A stretch of 64,000 nucleotides of DNA. It comes from Sphingobacterium spiritivorum ATCC 33861 (GTDB lineage Bacteria > Bacteroidota > Bacteroidia > Sphingobacteriales > Sphingobacteriaceae). Below the pieces are notes generated by a model. The model saw nothing but the letters and a program-made list of their open reading frames with translations, was not told the DNA's origin and made no database searches. The stretch is from assembly GCF_000143765.1 (NCBI RefSeq), contig NZ_GL379776.1, positions 188,465-252,464 on the forward strand. Reading direction: 5' to 3'. Each line of letters starts with the position of its first letter. Within the stretch, counting starts at the first letter, position 1. Below are positions 9,251-18,308 of the stretch, piece after piece. Made by a program: the position numbers and the translations under genes.

Positions 9251-12223
9251 TTACAAGTCCATTTTAACACCTAATATGAATGTCTTCGGAATCCGTAGAC
9301 CCAAACCCGTGTCATATCCATAAAAATCTACTAACTCAGGATCTCTTCCCGTATACTTTGTAAGGGTCCACAGGTTGCTTCCGCTCACGTACACATAAAA
9401 TTTTGAAAATCTATCCTTGCTGCGATTCATCAGTTTGGTCATATCATACCCCAAAGTGAGATTTCTCAGTTTCAGGAATGAACCGTCTTCCAGAAACATA
9501 TCCTGCTCTGCCTGATAAGGCGATACCGGAGACCAGGGATTATATAGAGGATAGGCTTTATCATCAAAATTTTTCTCCCAGAATGTAATATCTCTTACCG
9601 CTCCGATAGCACTGGATTCATCCTGATTGGCAAAATCATAATAGCTCGCCGCCTGAGAATTGAGAATATCTTTTTTCAGATTGAAATAAAGCAAAGCACT
9701 GATATCAAAAGACTTATATTTGAATTGATTATAGAATCCTCCCGTGTACTTAGGAAAAATATTCCCCATTAACTGACGGTCCTTATTATTGATATCATAA
9801 TCCCCGTTCACATCTACCCATCTTGGATCCCCGCCTTTCATATCGGTACCGTTATAAGTCAGGATTTTGTAAGTCGACGGATTCACCGGCACATCCAGGT
9901 CGTTGTTGAATATTCCTCTGTTCTGCAACAACCAAAAATGATCGATACGCTCACCTACAGCCAGTTTCCGGGTTCCGATTTCAATCTCCTGAAGACCGTT
10001 TGGTAAAGCTTTCAGCTTATTATTGTTATAAGAGATGTTAAAGGAACTGTTCCATGAGAAATCGTTTTTGGAAGGAAGATTAAAATTCAGCGTCAGGTCT
10101 ACTCCTTTATTATTGACCACCATTCCGCTTTTTCGTTCGAACTGATATCCTGACTCCGCCACGATAGGCACATTAAAAATAGCGTCCTTATTATCTTTAC
10201 TATAAAAATCAACTCTGGCCGTAAGCATGTTTTTCAGAAGAGAAACATCAAGACCCACGTTTAACATTTCCGTATATGACCATGGCAGATCGTAACCTAC
10301 CCAACCCGACTGATACGGACGGCTCAATGTTCCTAATCCATTGTATGAAAATACGGCTTTATTGCCATCCCAGCCCAGTTCAGAGGCATACTGAGGTCCT
10401 GCCGCATCCCGGTCTGTGGTCGGAATATTTCCAAGCCGGCCATAGGAAGCCAGTACTTTGAAGTAATCGAAGAAATCAGATTTTATTACATGATTCAGAT
10501 TATAATCCGCATTGACCGCATAAGATAAAAACCAACGTTCAGAAGGTTGTACGGCAGATGAACCGTCATTTCTGATCAATGCTGCAACATTCCATTCATC
10601 TTTGCGGGTATAGTTCAGTTTTCCGTAGAACGAAGCCAGTCTGTGCTGGATCTTATCTGAATAATAGTAAGGAATAAAACCGACAGACTTCAGATAATTA
10701 GCATACTGCGAATTTCCTTCCACGACGTTGACCTTAATAAAATCGTTTGGCCCTCTGTAGCCTTGTGCATAATTATATTTTTGTACATCAGCCTGATAGT
10801 TGAATCCTCCCGCAAAACTTAAACGATCTTTATCATTGACATCATAAAAGTAATTCAGCGTATTATCAAATACCATCCGTTCATTATAGCCGAAGTAATT
10901 GGAAACATAATTGTTGCCTGACATCAACGTTGAAGGCCAGAATACGTTTCTTGTATTCTCATTATAATCCATCATTAGCTTCGGAGAAAAACTAAGGTTC
11001 TTCAGAATAGCAAAATTCAGTGCGAAATAACCGATAATACTATTATTGAAATTCTCATCAATAGTTTTATCATACTCCTTCAGATATAAGCCATACATAT
11101 CTTTATTCGGAGAGATAGGTGTACTCAGATCCGGCACATAGCGGGTCTCACCAAACCGTTCGATGATCGACTTATTACGATCGCGGTCCAGACGAGTAGC
11201 ATGTATCATACTGGAGATAGTCAACCAGGGAAGAGGAACCATATTGATATAGAATGCGCCCTGATATCTTTTGAACTTTGCGGCATCAGCTGCTCCTGCA
11301 TCTGAAGTATGTCCTGCAAAAAATCTGAAATTAGACCGGTTTCCTCCACCGACAAGACTACCATTGACCGAATAGATCGGAGATGTTTTATAATACAGAT
11401 CTGTCCAGTTGGAAGGACCGTAATAATTGACATTGGAAGAATCACTCAGATAAGCAGGGTAAGAAGCCTGCTGCAGGATATCTGCATAGCGGTCATAAAA
11501 TGGTTTTCGGAAATTCTTTTCAAATTCTCCGTTTATCGTAGATACATTCGACGGAGTCGCAAATCCGAAATGCCCGTTAACACTGATACGTCTCTCCCCT
11601 GCCGATGCATTTTTGGTAGTTATATAAATAACTCCGTTCGCTGCTCTTGGTCCGTAGATAGCCGCAGTACTGTAATCCTTCAATACATAAATAGATTCGA
11701 TATTGTCCGGATCCAGTATAGTGTTAATATTGGTTGCAGCTCCGACAGGTTGTATAGTATAATTTTGGATATCATATACAATTGCAGGATCCTCCGTCAG
11801 CGGAATGCCATTCACAACAATCAGCGGCTTATTCTTATTGAAATCTGTCGCATGTAATACAGGCGTAGAAATACCTCTCACAGTTACTCCCTGTTTGATC
11901 GTCCCGGGTTCGCCGGAAGATTCCTGAATATACAGTCCCGAAATATTACCCTTCAGCATCTGTTGAACAGATACAAAAGGTCTCAATCTGGCAGCTTCCA
12001 TACCGAGACTGTCCTTTCCAAGGTAAAGCTTGGTTGCACTCAGGTCATAAATGAGGACTGAGTCAACTTGCGTGGTATCAACCAGCCTTTTGGAAAAATT
12101 GGTTATCCCGAAACCAGTAACTCTCTTACTTGATGCCTTTGTTCCCGGAGAAGCTGAAACGATCCCCGTCAAACATCCACCAATAAGAGAAAAAACCGTA
12201 GCAACAACGTATAATTTTTTCAT
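9251..12223 (-). CDS. SusC-like TonB-dependent transporter lacking the usual N-terminal domain
   Basis: A 990-residue SusC-family receptor and first gene of the operon. Plug motifs are clear (GVTVRGISTPV, KPLIVVNGIPLTEDP, ESIYVLKDYSTAAIYGPRAANGVIYITTK), and the barrel ends in KTFILGVKMDL. The region between the signal peptide and the plug (residues about 25-85) shows no carboxypeptidase-regulatory-like fold and no obvious DEVVVxGY TonB box. Instead there is a short segment containing VDSVLIYDLSATKLYLGKDS. Compared with the second SusC in the same operon (1056 residues) it is shorter mainly at the N terminus. It may interact with TonB differently or be a diverged subtype. The ATG at 12223 gives a plausible signal peptide. 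Confidence 0.88.
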   Translation of the reverse strand: MKKLYVVATVFSLIGGCLTGIVSASPGTKASSKRVTGFGITNFSKRLVDTTQVDSVLIYDLSATKLYLGKDSLGMEAARLRPFVSVQQMLKGNISGLYIQESSGEPGTIKQGVTVRGISTPVLHATDFNKNKPLIVVNGIPLTEDPAIVYDIQNYTIQPVGAATNINTILDPDNIESIYVLKDYSTAAIYGPRAANGVIYITTKNASAGERRISVNGHFGFATPSNVSTINGEFEKNFRKPFYDRYADILQQASYPAYLSDSSNVNYYGPSNWTDLYYKTSPIYSVNGSLVGGGNRSNFRFFAGHTSDAGAADAAKFKRYQGAFYINMVPLPWLTISSMIHATRLDRDRNKSIIERFGETRYVPDLSTPISPNKDMYGLYLKEYDKTIDENFNNSIIGYFALNFAILKNLSFSPKLMMDYNENTRNVFWPSTLMSGNNYVSNYFGYNERMVFDNTLNYFYDVNDKDRLSFAGGFNYQADVQKYNYAQGYRGPNDFIKVNVVEGNSQYANYLKSVGFIPYYYSDKIQHRLASFYGKLNYTRKDEWNVAALIRNDGSSAVQPSERWFLSYAVNADYNLNHVIKSDFFDYFKVLASYGRLGNIPTTDRDAAGPQYASELGWDGNKAVFSYNGLGTLSRPYQSGWVGYDLPWSYTEMLNVGLDVSLLKNMLTARVDFYSKDNKDAIFNVPIVAESGYQFERKSGMVVNNKGVDLTLNFNLPSKNDFSWNSSFNISYNNNKLKALPNGLQEIEIGTRKLAVGERIDHFWLLQNRGIFNNDLDVPVNPSTYKILTYNGTDMKGGDPRWVDVNGDYDINNKDRQLMGNIFPKYTGGFYNQFKYKSFDISALLYFNLKKDILNSQAASYYDFANQDESSAIGAVRDITFWEKNFDDKAYPLYNPWSPVSPYQAEQDMFLEDGSFLKLRNLTLGYDMTKLMNRSKDRFSKFYVYVSGSNLWTLTKYTGRDPELVDFYGYDTGLGLRIPKTFILGVKMDL

Positions 12224-12511
12224 TTAACGGATTTAAAAGATGAACACTTTTACCTAAAAAAAACTTAGAGACTTCAAGGTTTATAATGGCTTTTCTCTTC
12301 GTCAGGTTTATAGCCTTGTTAGTTCTATGTTAATTAATTGGTAGGGCAATATTAGAACTATAGAATGACACCGAAGAATGTCACAAAAACACAACCGTTT
12401 GCGTAACTAACTATAACGTTTTCGTGTTTACAACACACTTTTATTTACATAAAATGAACATACAATATTCTTATTGTATATAAATTAAATATAAAAGAAA
12501 ATGAAAGAAGC
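12224..12511 (-). promoter_or_regulatory. Upstream region of the SusC/SusD operon
   Basis: About 290 nt with no coding gene, between the sufE terminator and the first SusC start. No clear TAnnTTTG promoter was found on the minus strand. Two inverted repeats are visible: TAGTTCTA (12320-12327) with TAGAACTA (12353-12360), and TGACA with TGTCA separated by eight bases near 12365-12382. Either could be an operator or part of a structured leader. No sigma/anti-sigma or other regulator gene lies next to the operon within this window. Confidence 0.35.
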
Positions 12512-12542
12512 AAAAAAAAGAGGTTGCGAATAACGAAACCTC
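12512..12542 (-). terminator. Intrinsic terminator after sufE
   Basis: Inverted repeat GAGGTTGCG / CGAAACCTC (12520-12528 with 12534-12542, one mismatch) around an AATAA loop, with a run of eight A at 12512-12519 that reads as a U-tract in the minus-strand transcript. It ends the sufS-sufE unit. Confidence 0.75.
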
Positions 12543-12567
12543 CTTTTTCTATAAATGATAGCCTTAG

Positions 12568-12987
12568 TTAATTTTTTGCATGCAGTGCTACTGCATAAAG
12601 TTTCATCTGTTTCACCATTGAAAGCAATCCATTGGCACGTGTCGGAGACAAATGCTCACGCAAACCAATACGATCAATGAAGTAAAGATCTGACTCCACG
12701 ATCTCTTTAGGCGTATGACCCGACAATACTTTCACCATCAGGCTGACCAGCCCTTTTGTAATAACAGCATCACTGTCTGCCTTGAAAATAATCTTGCCGT
12801 CTTCCATATCCGGATGTAACCAGACCTTAGACTGACAGCCTTTAATGGTATAATCCTCCGTCTTATATTGTTCATCGACCAAAGGCAATTCTTTACCCAG
12901 TTGAATAATATATTCGTATTTCTGCATCCAATCCTCAAAGAATGAAAAGTCTTCTATGAGTTCATCTTGTATCTCGTTGATTGTCAT
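12568..12987 (-). CDS. sufE: SufE-family sulfur acceptor
   Basis: A 139-residue protein covering the whole SufE family length. The sulfur-accepting cysteine is Cys51 in TIKGCQSKVW, the same position as in E. coli SufE. The C-terminal end LRANGLLSM-like segment (SPTRANGLLSMVKQMK) is also typical. SufE takes persulfide from the cysteine desulfurase SufS and passes it to the Fe-S scaffold in the cytoplasm. The gene starts 13 nt after the sufS stop and is followed by a clear terminator, so sufS-sufE form a two-gene unit here without sufBCD. Confidence 0.92.
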   Translation of the reverse strand: MTINEIQDELIEDFSFFEDWMQKYEYIIQLGKELPLVDEQYKTEDYTIKGCQSKVWLHPDMEDGKIIFKADSDAVITKGLVSLMVKVLSGHTPKEIVESDLYFIDRIGLREHLSPTRANGLLSMVKQMKLYAVALHAKN

Positions 12988-13000
12988 ATTTTACTCTAAT

Positions 13001-14224
13001 TTAGACGAGCATACCTACAGCACGCTCCACTCCTGCTACCAGCTGATCTACCTCTTCCTTTGTATTATAAAATGCAAAAGAAGCACGTACTGTTCCCGGG
13101 ATACCAAACTGGTCCATGACAGGTTGTGCACAGTGATGTCCCGTACGAACAGCTATTCCCAGTTTGTCCAGAATCACACCTACATCGTAAGGATGCACAC
13201 CATCTATTACAAATGATAGTACAGAGGACTTATGATCCGCTGTACCGATAATCCTCATTCCCGGAATAGCGGACATCTTTTCAGTTGCATACGCCAGTAA
13301 CTCTGCTTCATATTCAGCAATTTGGTCAAGTCCGATAGCATTAATATAATCTATTGCATCAGCCAGACAAATACCTGCTTCAATATTAGGCGTACCCGCT
13401 TCAAATTTGAAAGGAAGCTCGTTAAAGGTGGTCTTTTCAAACGTTACTTCCTTTATCATATCTCCTCCACCCTGGTACGGAGGCATAGCATTCAGCAAAT
13501 CTTCCTTTCCATATAATACACCCACTCCCGTCGGACCATACATTTTATGTCCGGAGAACACCAGAAAGTCCACATCCAGATCCTGTACATCCACAGGGAT
13601 ATGCTGAATCGCCTGTGCAGCATCGACCAGTACCGGTACGCCATGCTCATGTGCAATCTGTATCATTTCTTTCACCGGATTGATTGTACCCAAGGCATTA
13701 GACACATAAGTGAAAGATACAATTTTAGTCTTTTCAGAAAAAAGCGCCTGATAGGCATCCATATCCAGCTCACCTTTTTCATCCATAGGAATAACTTTCA
13801 ATTTTGCACCTACTTCATCGCATAACATCTGCCAGGGCACAATATTAGAGTGATGCTCCATCGCAGATATCATGATCTCGTCATCCTTTCCGATATTAGC
13901 TTTTCCAAAGCAGGTCGCTACAATATTAATAGCATGAGTAGTACCTGTTGTAATAATAATCTCATGTTCATGAGCAGCATTGATAAAGGCCTGCACCTTA
14001 CGGCGGGTCACTTCAAATGCATCGGTAGAAATCTGACTCAGAAAATGTACTCCACGGTGCACATTGCTATTCATATCCGTATAGTACCGAACAATAGCAT
14101 CGATGACCTGCTGAGGTTTTTGTGTGGTAGCCCCATTATCCAGGTACACCAGAGGTTTGCCGTTTACCGACCTGGAAAGAATAGGAAAATCGGCCCTGAT
14201 TTGGGATATATTGAAATTTTTCAA
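13001..14224 (-). CDS. sufS: Cysteine desulfurase SufS
   Basis: A 407-residue class V aminotransferase-fold enzyme. It removes sulfur from L-cysteine as persulfide for Fe-S cluster assembly. The PLP lysine is Lys227 in VFSGHKMYGPTG and the persulfide cysteine is Cys365 in RTGHHCAQPVM; E. coli SufS has K226 and C364. The N terminus (IRADFPILSRSVNGKPLVYLD) matches the family. No in-frame ATG is available upstream of the conserved region, so translation probably starts at TTG (14224). A TAACTTTG motif on the minus strand (14251-14258) may be its promoter. The partner sufE follows directly. Confidence 0.92.
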   Translation of the reverse strand: MKNFNISQIRADFPILSRSVNGKPLVYLDNGATTQKPQQVIDAIVRYYTDMNSNVHRGVHFLSQISTDAFEVTRRKVQAFINAAHEHEIIITTGTTHAINIVATCFGKANIGKDDEIMISAMEHHSNIVPWQMLCDEVGAKLKVIPMDEKGELDMDAYQALFSEKTKIVSFTYVSNALGTINPVKEMIQIAHEHGVPVLVDAAQAIQHIPVDVQDLDVDFLVFSGHKMYGPTGVGVLYGKEDLLNAMPPYQGGGDMIKEVTFEKTTFNELPFKFEAGTPNIEAGICLADAIDYINAIGLDQIAEYEAELLAYATEKMSAIPGMRIIGTADHKSSVLSFVIDGVHPYDVGVILDKLGIAVRTGHHCAQPVMDQFGIPGTVRASFAFYNTKEEVDQLVAGVERAVGMLV

Positions 14225-14400
14225 AATGTATACACGTTTATTAAAGTAGACAAAGTTAATAGTATTTAGACAAAAAATACGTCAGCACACTGTATTCTTT
14301 TGAAAAATCGAGAGAATTAACGTTCCTCTAAACAATATGATTTGCATCACTTTCCATTCAAATTATGAAATTATTAAAATACAATTAATCATTATTTAGT

Positions 14401-14408
14401 TACCTTTG
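14401..14408 (+). promoter_or_regulatory. -7 promoter motif (TACCTTTG) of the desaturase gene
   Basis: TACCTTTG matches the Bacteroidota housekeeping -7 consensus TAnnTTTG. The G is only 6 nt before the ATG at 14415, so the predicted transcript has a leader of a few bases. No TTTG was seen at the expected -33 distance. Confidence 0.5.
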
Positions 14409-14414
14409 TATGCT

Positions 14415-15410
14415 ATGCAAGAATTAAACCAACAAATACCAGAAGGATCCCGTAAAGAGGTCATGACTTATTTGGAGCCGTTCATGCTGAATGAGATGAG
14501 CGAATATTTAAAGCCTGTTGAAGAAATGTGGCAACCGGCAGATTTTTTGCCTGATGCTTCCAGAGATACATTCTTTGAAGAGGTAAGAGACTTGCAGGAA
14601 AGTGCTAAAGAACTTTCTTATGATTTAGTCGCAGTACTTATCGGCGATACACTTACCGAAGAAGCCCTTCCTACCTACGAATCGTGGTTGACTATGGTGG
14701 ATGATGTAGAGAAAAATGAGCAGGGAGGATGGATGAAATGGGTACGCGCATGGACTGCAGAAGAAAACCGCCACGGAGATTTACTGAACAAATATTTATA
14801 CCTCACCGGGCGTGTTAATATGAAAGAATTTGAGCGTTCAGCTCAATACCTTATACAGGACGGATTTGATATCGGCACAGGACGAGATCCGTATCGTAAC
14901 TTTATTTACACCTCCTTTCAGGAAATAGCGACCAACGTATCTCATCGCCGGGTAGCCGGTTTGGCAAAAAAACACGGAGATAAACTTCTGGCAAAAATGT
15001 GTGGTGTAATCGCTTCAGACGAAGCCAGACATGCTAAAGCATATATGTCTTTTATTTCTCAGGCACTCGTTGTCGATGCAAGTGAAGTAATTCTGGCATT
15101 TGAAGATATGATGCGTAAAAAAATCGTTATGCCAGCTCAGTTTTTGAGAGAATCCGGAGAACCTCAGGGAGAAGCCTTTGCTCACTTTTCCGATGCAGCG
15201 CAACGTCTGGGTGTATATACAGCAATAGATTATGTAGATATCCTCAAAGAATTAAATACAGACTGGAATATTGATAAACTGACCGGACTGAATGAACAGG
15301 CAGAGAAAGCAAGAGATTATCTGCTTAAATTGCCGGATCGCCTCCTCCGGTTGGCAGACCGTATGAAAACACCATTAAAAGAATATAAATTCAAATGGAT
15401 TTACGGATAA
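14415..15410 (+). CDS. Acyl-ACP desaturase (fatty acid desaturase type 2)
   Basis: A 331-residue soluble di-iron desaturase. Both iron-ligand motifs are present: EENRHG (residues 116-121) and DEARH (near residue 207), matching the ExxH pairs of the plant stearoyl-ACP desaturase family. It should introduce a double bond into acyl-ACP in the cytoplasm, using ferredoxin-type electrons and oxygen. The ATG at 14415 is chosen because a promoter motif ends 6 nt upstream; an in-frame TTG at 14406 lies inside that motif. It is divergent from sufS and followed by a strong terminator. Confidence 0.9.
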   Translation: MQELNQQIPEGSRKEVMTYLEPFMLNEMSEYLKPVEEMWQPADFLPDASRDTFFEEVRDLQESAKELSYDLVAVLIGDTLTEEALPTYESWLTMVDDVEKNEQGGWMKWVRAWTAEENRHGDLLNKYLYLTGRVNMKEFERSAQYLIQDGFDIGTGRDPYRNFIYTSFQEIATNVSHRRVAGLAKKHGDKLLAKMCGVIASDEARHAKAYMSFISQALVVDASEVILAFEDMMRKKIVMPAQFLRESGEPQGEAFAHFSDAAQRLGVYTAIDYVDILKELNTDWNIDKLTGLNEQAEKARDYLLKLPDRLLRLADRMKTPLKEYKFKWIYG

Positions 15411-15416
15411 AACTTT

Positions 15417-15447
15417 AAAAAGCGCTAATAGTTTAGCGCTTTTTTTA
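15417..15447 (+). terminator. Intrinsic terminator after the desaturase gene
   Basis: Perfect stem AAAAGCGCTAA / TTAGCGCTTTT around a short loop, starting just after the stop codon and followed by a T-run to about 15447. Confidence 0.85.
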
Positions 15448-15497
15448 TTTGTTAAACTATTTTATGATATTTATTAAAAAATAAACCGGATATCAGG

Positions 15498-16562
15498 ATG
15501 AAGTACAAGCAAATACATAACAATTCTATCAATCAGATCATGCTGATCATTATTATCATTCTGATCTGCATACTCATCTTCACCAATCTGTCGTACTACC
15601 TTCCCGGATTTCTGGGAGCCGTTACCTTATATATTCTCTTTAGAAATGCCTATTTCAAAATGACAGAACAGAGAAAATGGAACAAATCGCTCGTCAGCCT
15701 GCTCATGGTGCTCCTAACAGTTGTGTTTATTGTATTTCCGACATGGGGAATTATAAATTACATCACACCAGAGATGACAAATCTTATTGGCGATAAAAAT
15801 GATATTATCAAAAATTTTAATTCAATAAAAGATTATATAGCAACTGTACCTTTACTAAAAAATGTCGACCTCTCCGAGGAAGCATTGTTAAATATCTTAC
15901 AAAAACTCACACGTTACCTTCCAAGCATCCTCAACTCAATCGCAGAAGTAGGGGTCAACCTTCTCGTATCTTTATTTGTACTCTACTTTATGCTGGTACA
16001 TTCCAAACGAATGGAATCGACCATATATCATGCTATCCCCTTTTCACCACAAAGTAAAAATGAGTTGTGGACTGAGGTCAATATGATGGTAAGGTCAAAT
16101 GCCATCGGAATCCCCATACTGGCACTCTGCCAGGGCTTTGTAGCTATGGTAGGTTATTGGTTTCTGGGCGTTGAAAATCCTATTCTCTGGGGAGGAATGA
16201 CAGCTGTATCTACCATAATCCCGGTACTTGGAACCATGACGGTATATGTACCGCTGTCTATATTCCTGTTTGCCAATGGGGAGATCGGGAATGGTATAGG
16301 ATTATTGCTGTACGGATTTATTGTGATTGGTGGTATTGACAACGTGCTTAGATTTACCATACTCAAAAAATTAGGAGACGTCCCTCCGCTGATCACGGTA
16401 TTCGGAGTACTCCTCGGATTGAAACTTTTTGGAATGCTGGGTGTTATTTTCGGCCCTCTTATTCTATCCTCTGTAGGTGTATTACTCAAGGTCTACAGCA
16501 ATGAATACGGACGTTCCAACAGTGGTATACCTGATGCATCAGAAGATAAAACGCTCCCCTGA
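15498..16562 (+). CDS. AI-2E family (PerM-like) membrane permease
   Basis: A 354-residue integral membrane protein with about eight hydrophobic segments, arranged as in the AI-2E/PerM family: two N-terminal helices (residues about 15-50), a third near 62-85, a soluble section (about 90-155), then a hydrophobic C-terminal half. The segment ALCQGFVAMVGYWFLGVENP and the loops PVLGTMTVYVPL and GIDNVLRFTILKKLGD are characteristic. Members include putative autoinducer exporters and Na+/H+ antiporters, so the substrate is open. The gene stands alone between two terminator/promoter regions. AGG lies immediately before the ATG. Confidence 0.85.
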   Translation: MKYKQIHNNSINQIMLIIIIILICILIFTNLSYYLPGFLGAVTLYILFRNAYFKMTEQRKWNKSLVSLLMVLLTVVFIVFPTWGIINYITPEMTNLIGDKNDIIKNFNSIKDYIATVPLLKNVDLSEEALLNILQKLTRYLPSILNSIAEVGVNLLVSLFVLYFMLVHSKRMESTIYHAIPFSPQSKNELWTEVNMMVRSNAIGIPILALCQGFVAMVGYWFLGVENPILWGGMTAVSTIIPVLGTMTVYVPLSIFLFANGEIGNGIGLLLYGFIVIGGIDNVLRFTILKKLGDVPPLITVFGVLLGLKLFGMLGVIFGPLILSSVGVLLKVYSNEYGRSNSGIPDASEDKTLP

Positions 16563-16637
16563 AACAAATACATTTTTGAAAAGAACAGCCTACTGTCATA
16601 TAACAGTATTCTTACCTTTAAACTTATATTTTTTTCA

Positions 16638-16645
16638 TAGTTTTG
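16638..16645 (+). promoter_or_regulatory. -7 promoter motif (TAGTTTTG) before the thioredoxin-like lipoprotein
   Basis: TAGTTTTG fits TAnnTTTG and lies 31 nt before the ATG at 16677. No -33 TTTG was found at standard spacing. Confidence 0.35.
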
Positions 16646-16676
16646 AAGCCATAATATCATTAAGAGCAATATCCAT

Positions 16677-17288
16677 ATGAATAAGAAGTTAGTTTTAGGA
16701 GCAATGAGTATGCTTACAGCAACTCTGCTTTTCTCTTGCAATTCAGAAAACAAACAAGCTACACAGACATCCTCAGAGCAGACAGCTGCTCCAGCAGAAG
16801 ACCCGCATGCAGGACAAGCAGCTCATAGTCCCGCTCAGGCTGCTCCGCCGATGACAAAAGAAATCGCAAAAGTATTGCCTGCTGATTTCACATTTTACAA
16901 ACTGAAGTCAGGCATCAGCTTTGGAAAAGCAGATCTTGCAAAAGATAAAAACTCTGTATTCGTTCTTTTCGATCCGGGATGCAGCCACTGTCAACACGAA
17001 GCCACTGCCCTGTCCGACAACTACGATAAGATAAAAGGAGTAAACGTTTACTTCGTTTCTATGAATGATCCTGCTTTAATGGCTTCATTTTTTGACACGT
17101 TCGGACCAAAATTAAATGGTAAATCAAACGTAGAGCTACTGTATGACCGCAATCAGGAGTTTATCCAGAAATTCCATGTTCCTTCACAGTTCCCGGCTAA
17201 TTATGTATACGGTCCGGACGGACAGCTAAAAGAGCATTGGGAAGGTGACAAAAACATTAACGAGATTATTGCAGCTTACACAAAATAA
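16677..17288 (+). CDS. Thioredoxin-fold lipoprotein (CSHC active site)
   Basis: A 203-residue protein with lipobox TLLFSC (Cys21), a low-complexity linker rich in Ala, Gln and Pro (residues 25-60) and a thioredoxin/AhpC-like domain. The redox pair is Cys102-Ser-His-Cys105 in FDPGCSHCQHEA. A cis-Pro-like loop, PSQFPANYVYGPDGQL, follows near the C terminus. It is probably anchored in the periplasm as a thiol-disulfide oxidoreductase. Only 3 nt separate it from gap, so the two are probably co-transcribed even though no functional link is obvious. Confidence 0.82.
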   Translation: MNKKLVLGAMSMLTATLLFSCNSENKQATQTSSEQTAAPAEDPHAGQAAHSPAQAAPPMTKEIAKVLPADFTFYKLKSGISFGKADLAKDKNSVFVLFDPGCSHCQHEATALSDNYDKIKGVNVYFVSMNDPALMASFFDTFGPKLNGKSNVELLYDRNQEFIQKFHVPSQFPANYVYGPDGQLKEHWEGDKNINEIIAAYTK

Positions 17289-17291
17289 CAC

Positions 17292-18308
17292 ATGATCAAT
17301 ATTGCGATCAACGGATTTGGACGGATAGGACGACATACACTTCGGAATATTCTGCTTAGGAATGTCGGCGAACAATTGCACGTAGTAGCGATTAATGACC
17401 TGACGGACACCAAAACACTTGCACACCTTTTCAAATATGATTCGGTACACGGCCCTTTTCAAGGCACCGTAAGTTATGATGAGAATCATCTGTTTATCAA
17501 TGGACAACAGATACAGGTCAGCAAAGAAAAAAATCCGGAGTTACTTCCCTGGGAAGCACTCTCAATTGATATCGTTATTGAATCTACAGGACATTTTACC
17601 TCCGGAAAACAGGCGGCTTTACACCTGAAGGCCGGAGCAAAAAAAGTCATTATATCTGCCCCTTCACCTGACAAAGAGATTCCTACTATAGTTTTAGGCA
17701 TCAATGATCAAGCATTCGATTTATCCGCTCCTATACTCTCCAATGCCTCCTGTACAACAAATAATGTTGCGCCGTTAGTAAAAATTCTGGATGAAAACTG
17801 GGGAATAGAAGACGGGTACATCACGACTGTCCACTCCATGACCGGGGATCAGAATTTACATGATGCACCGCATCGTGATTTGCGTCGTGCACGTGCTGCA
17901 TCTTCCTCTATTATACCCACGAGTACAGGTGCTGCAAAAGCTATCACCAATGTATTCCCACATTTAGAAGGCCGGTTAGGAGGTGCAGGAATACGTGTTC
18001 CCGTATTAAACGGATCACTCACAGATTTCACCTGTACCCTAAAAAAACAGACTACAGTAGAAGAAATCAATGCAAAGTTTCAAGTTGCTGCAAATGGCTC
18101 ATTAAAAGAAGTGTTGTATTATACTGAAGATCCCATTGTATCTGTAGATATCATAAACAATCCCTATTCATGCGTATTTGATTCGCAACTGACCTCCATT
18201 GTAGGCGGGCTTGTAAAAGTAGTCGGCTGGTACGACAATGAATTCGGATATTCCAACAGACTGGTAGATCTGCTCTTAAAAATAGACTCTACAACTGCTA
18301 CAGTGTAA
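17292..18308 (+). CDS. gap: Glyceraldehyde-3-phosphate dehydrogenase
   Basis: A 338-residue type I GAPDH. It oxidises glyceraldehyde 3-phosphate to 1,3-bisphosphoglycerate in glycolysis. Evidence: the Rossmann motif INGFGRIGR (7-15), Asp36 in AINDLTD (NAD preference), catalytic Cys154 in SNASCTTNN, His181 in TVHSMTGDQ and the C-terminal WYDNEFGYSNR. The sequence lies at the divergent edge of the family (LKKQTTVEEINAKFQ replaces the usual T-rich stretch), so the genome may hold a second GAPDH. The stop codon sits next to a 13-bp inverted repeat. Confidence 0.93.
   Translation: MINIAINGFGRIGRHTLRNILLRNVGEQLHVVAINDLTDTKTLAHLFKYDSVHGPFQGTVSYDENHLFINGQQIQVSKEKNPELLPWEALSIDIVIESTGHFTSGKQAALHLKAGAKKVIISAPSPDKEIPTIVLGINDQAFDLSAPILSNASCTTNNVAPLVKILDENWGIEDGYITTVHSMTGDQNLHDAPHRDLRRARAASSSIIPTSTGAAKAITNVFPHLEGRLGGAGIRVPVLNGSLTDFTCTLKKQTTVEEINAKFQVAANGSLKEVLYYTEDPIVSVDIINNPYSCVFDSQLTSIVGGLVKVVGWYDNEFGYSNRLVDLLLKIDSTTATV

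Noticed and set aside
11309..11857. Open frame of 182 codons on the plus strand opposite the first SusC gene
   Set aside because: It is antisense to a strongly supported TonB-dependent receptor, has no recognisable domain and no upstream signals; it is a shadow of the coding strand.
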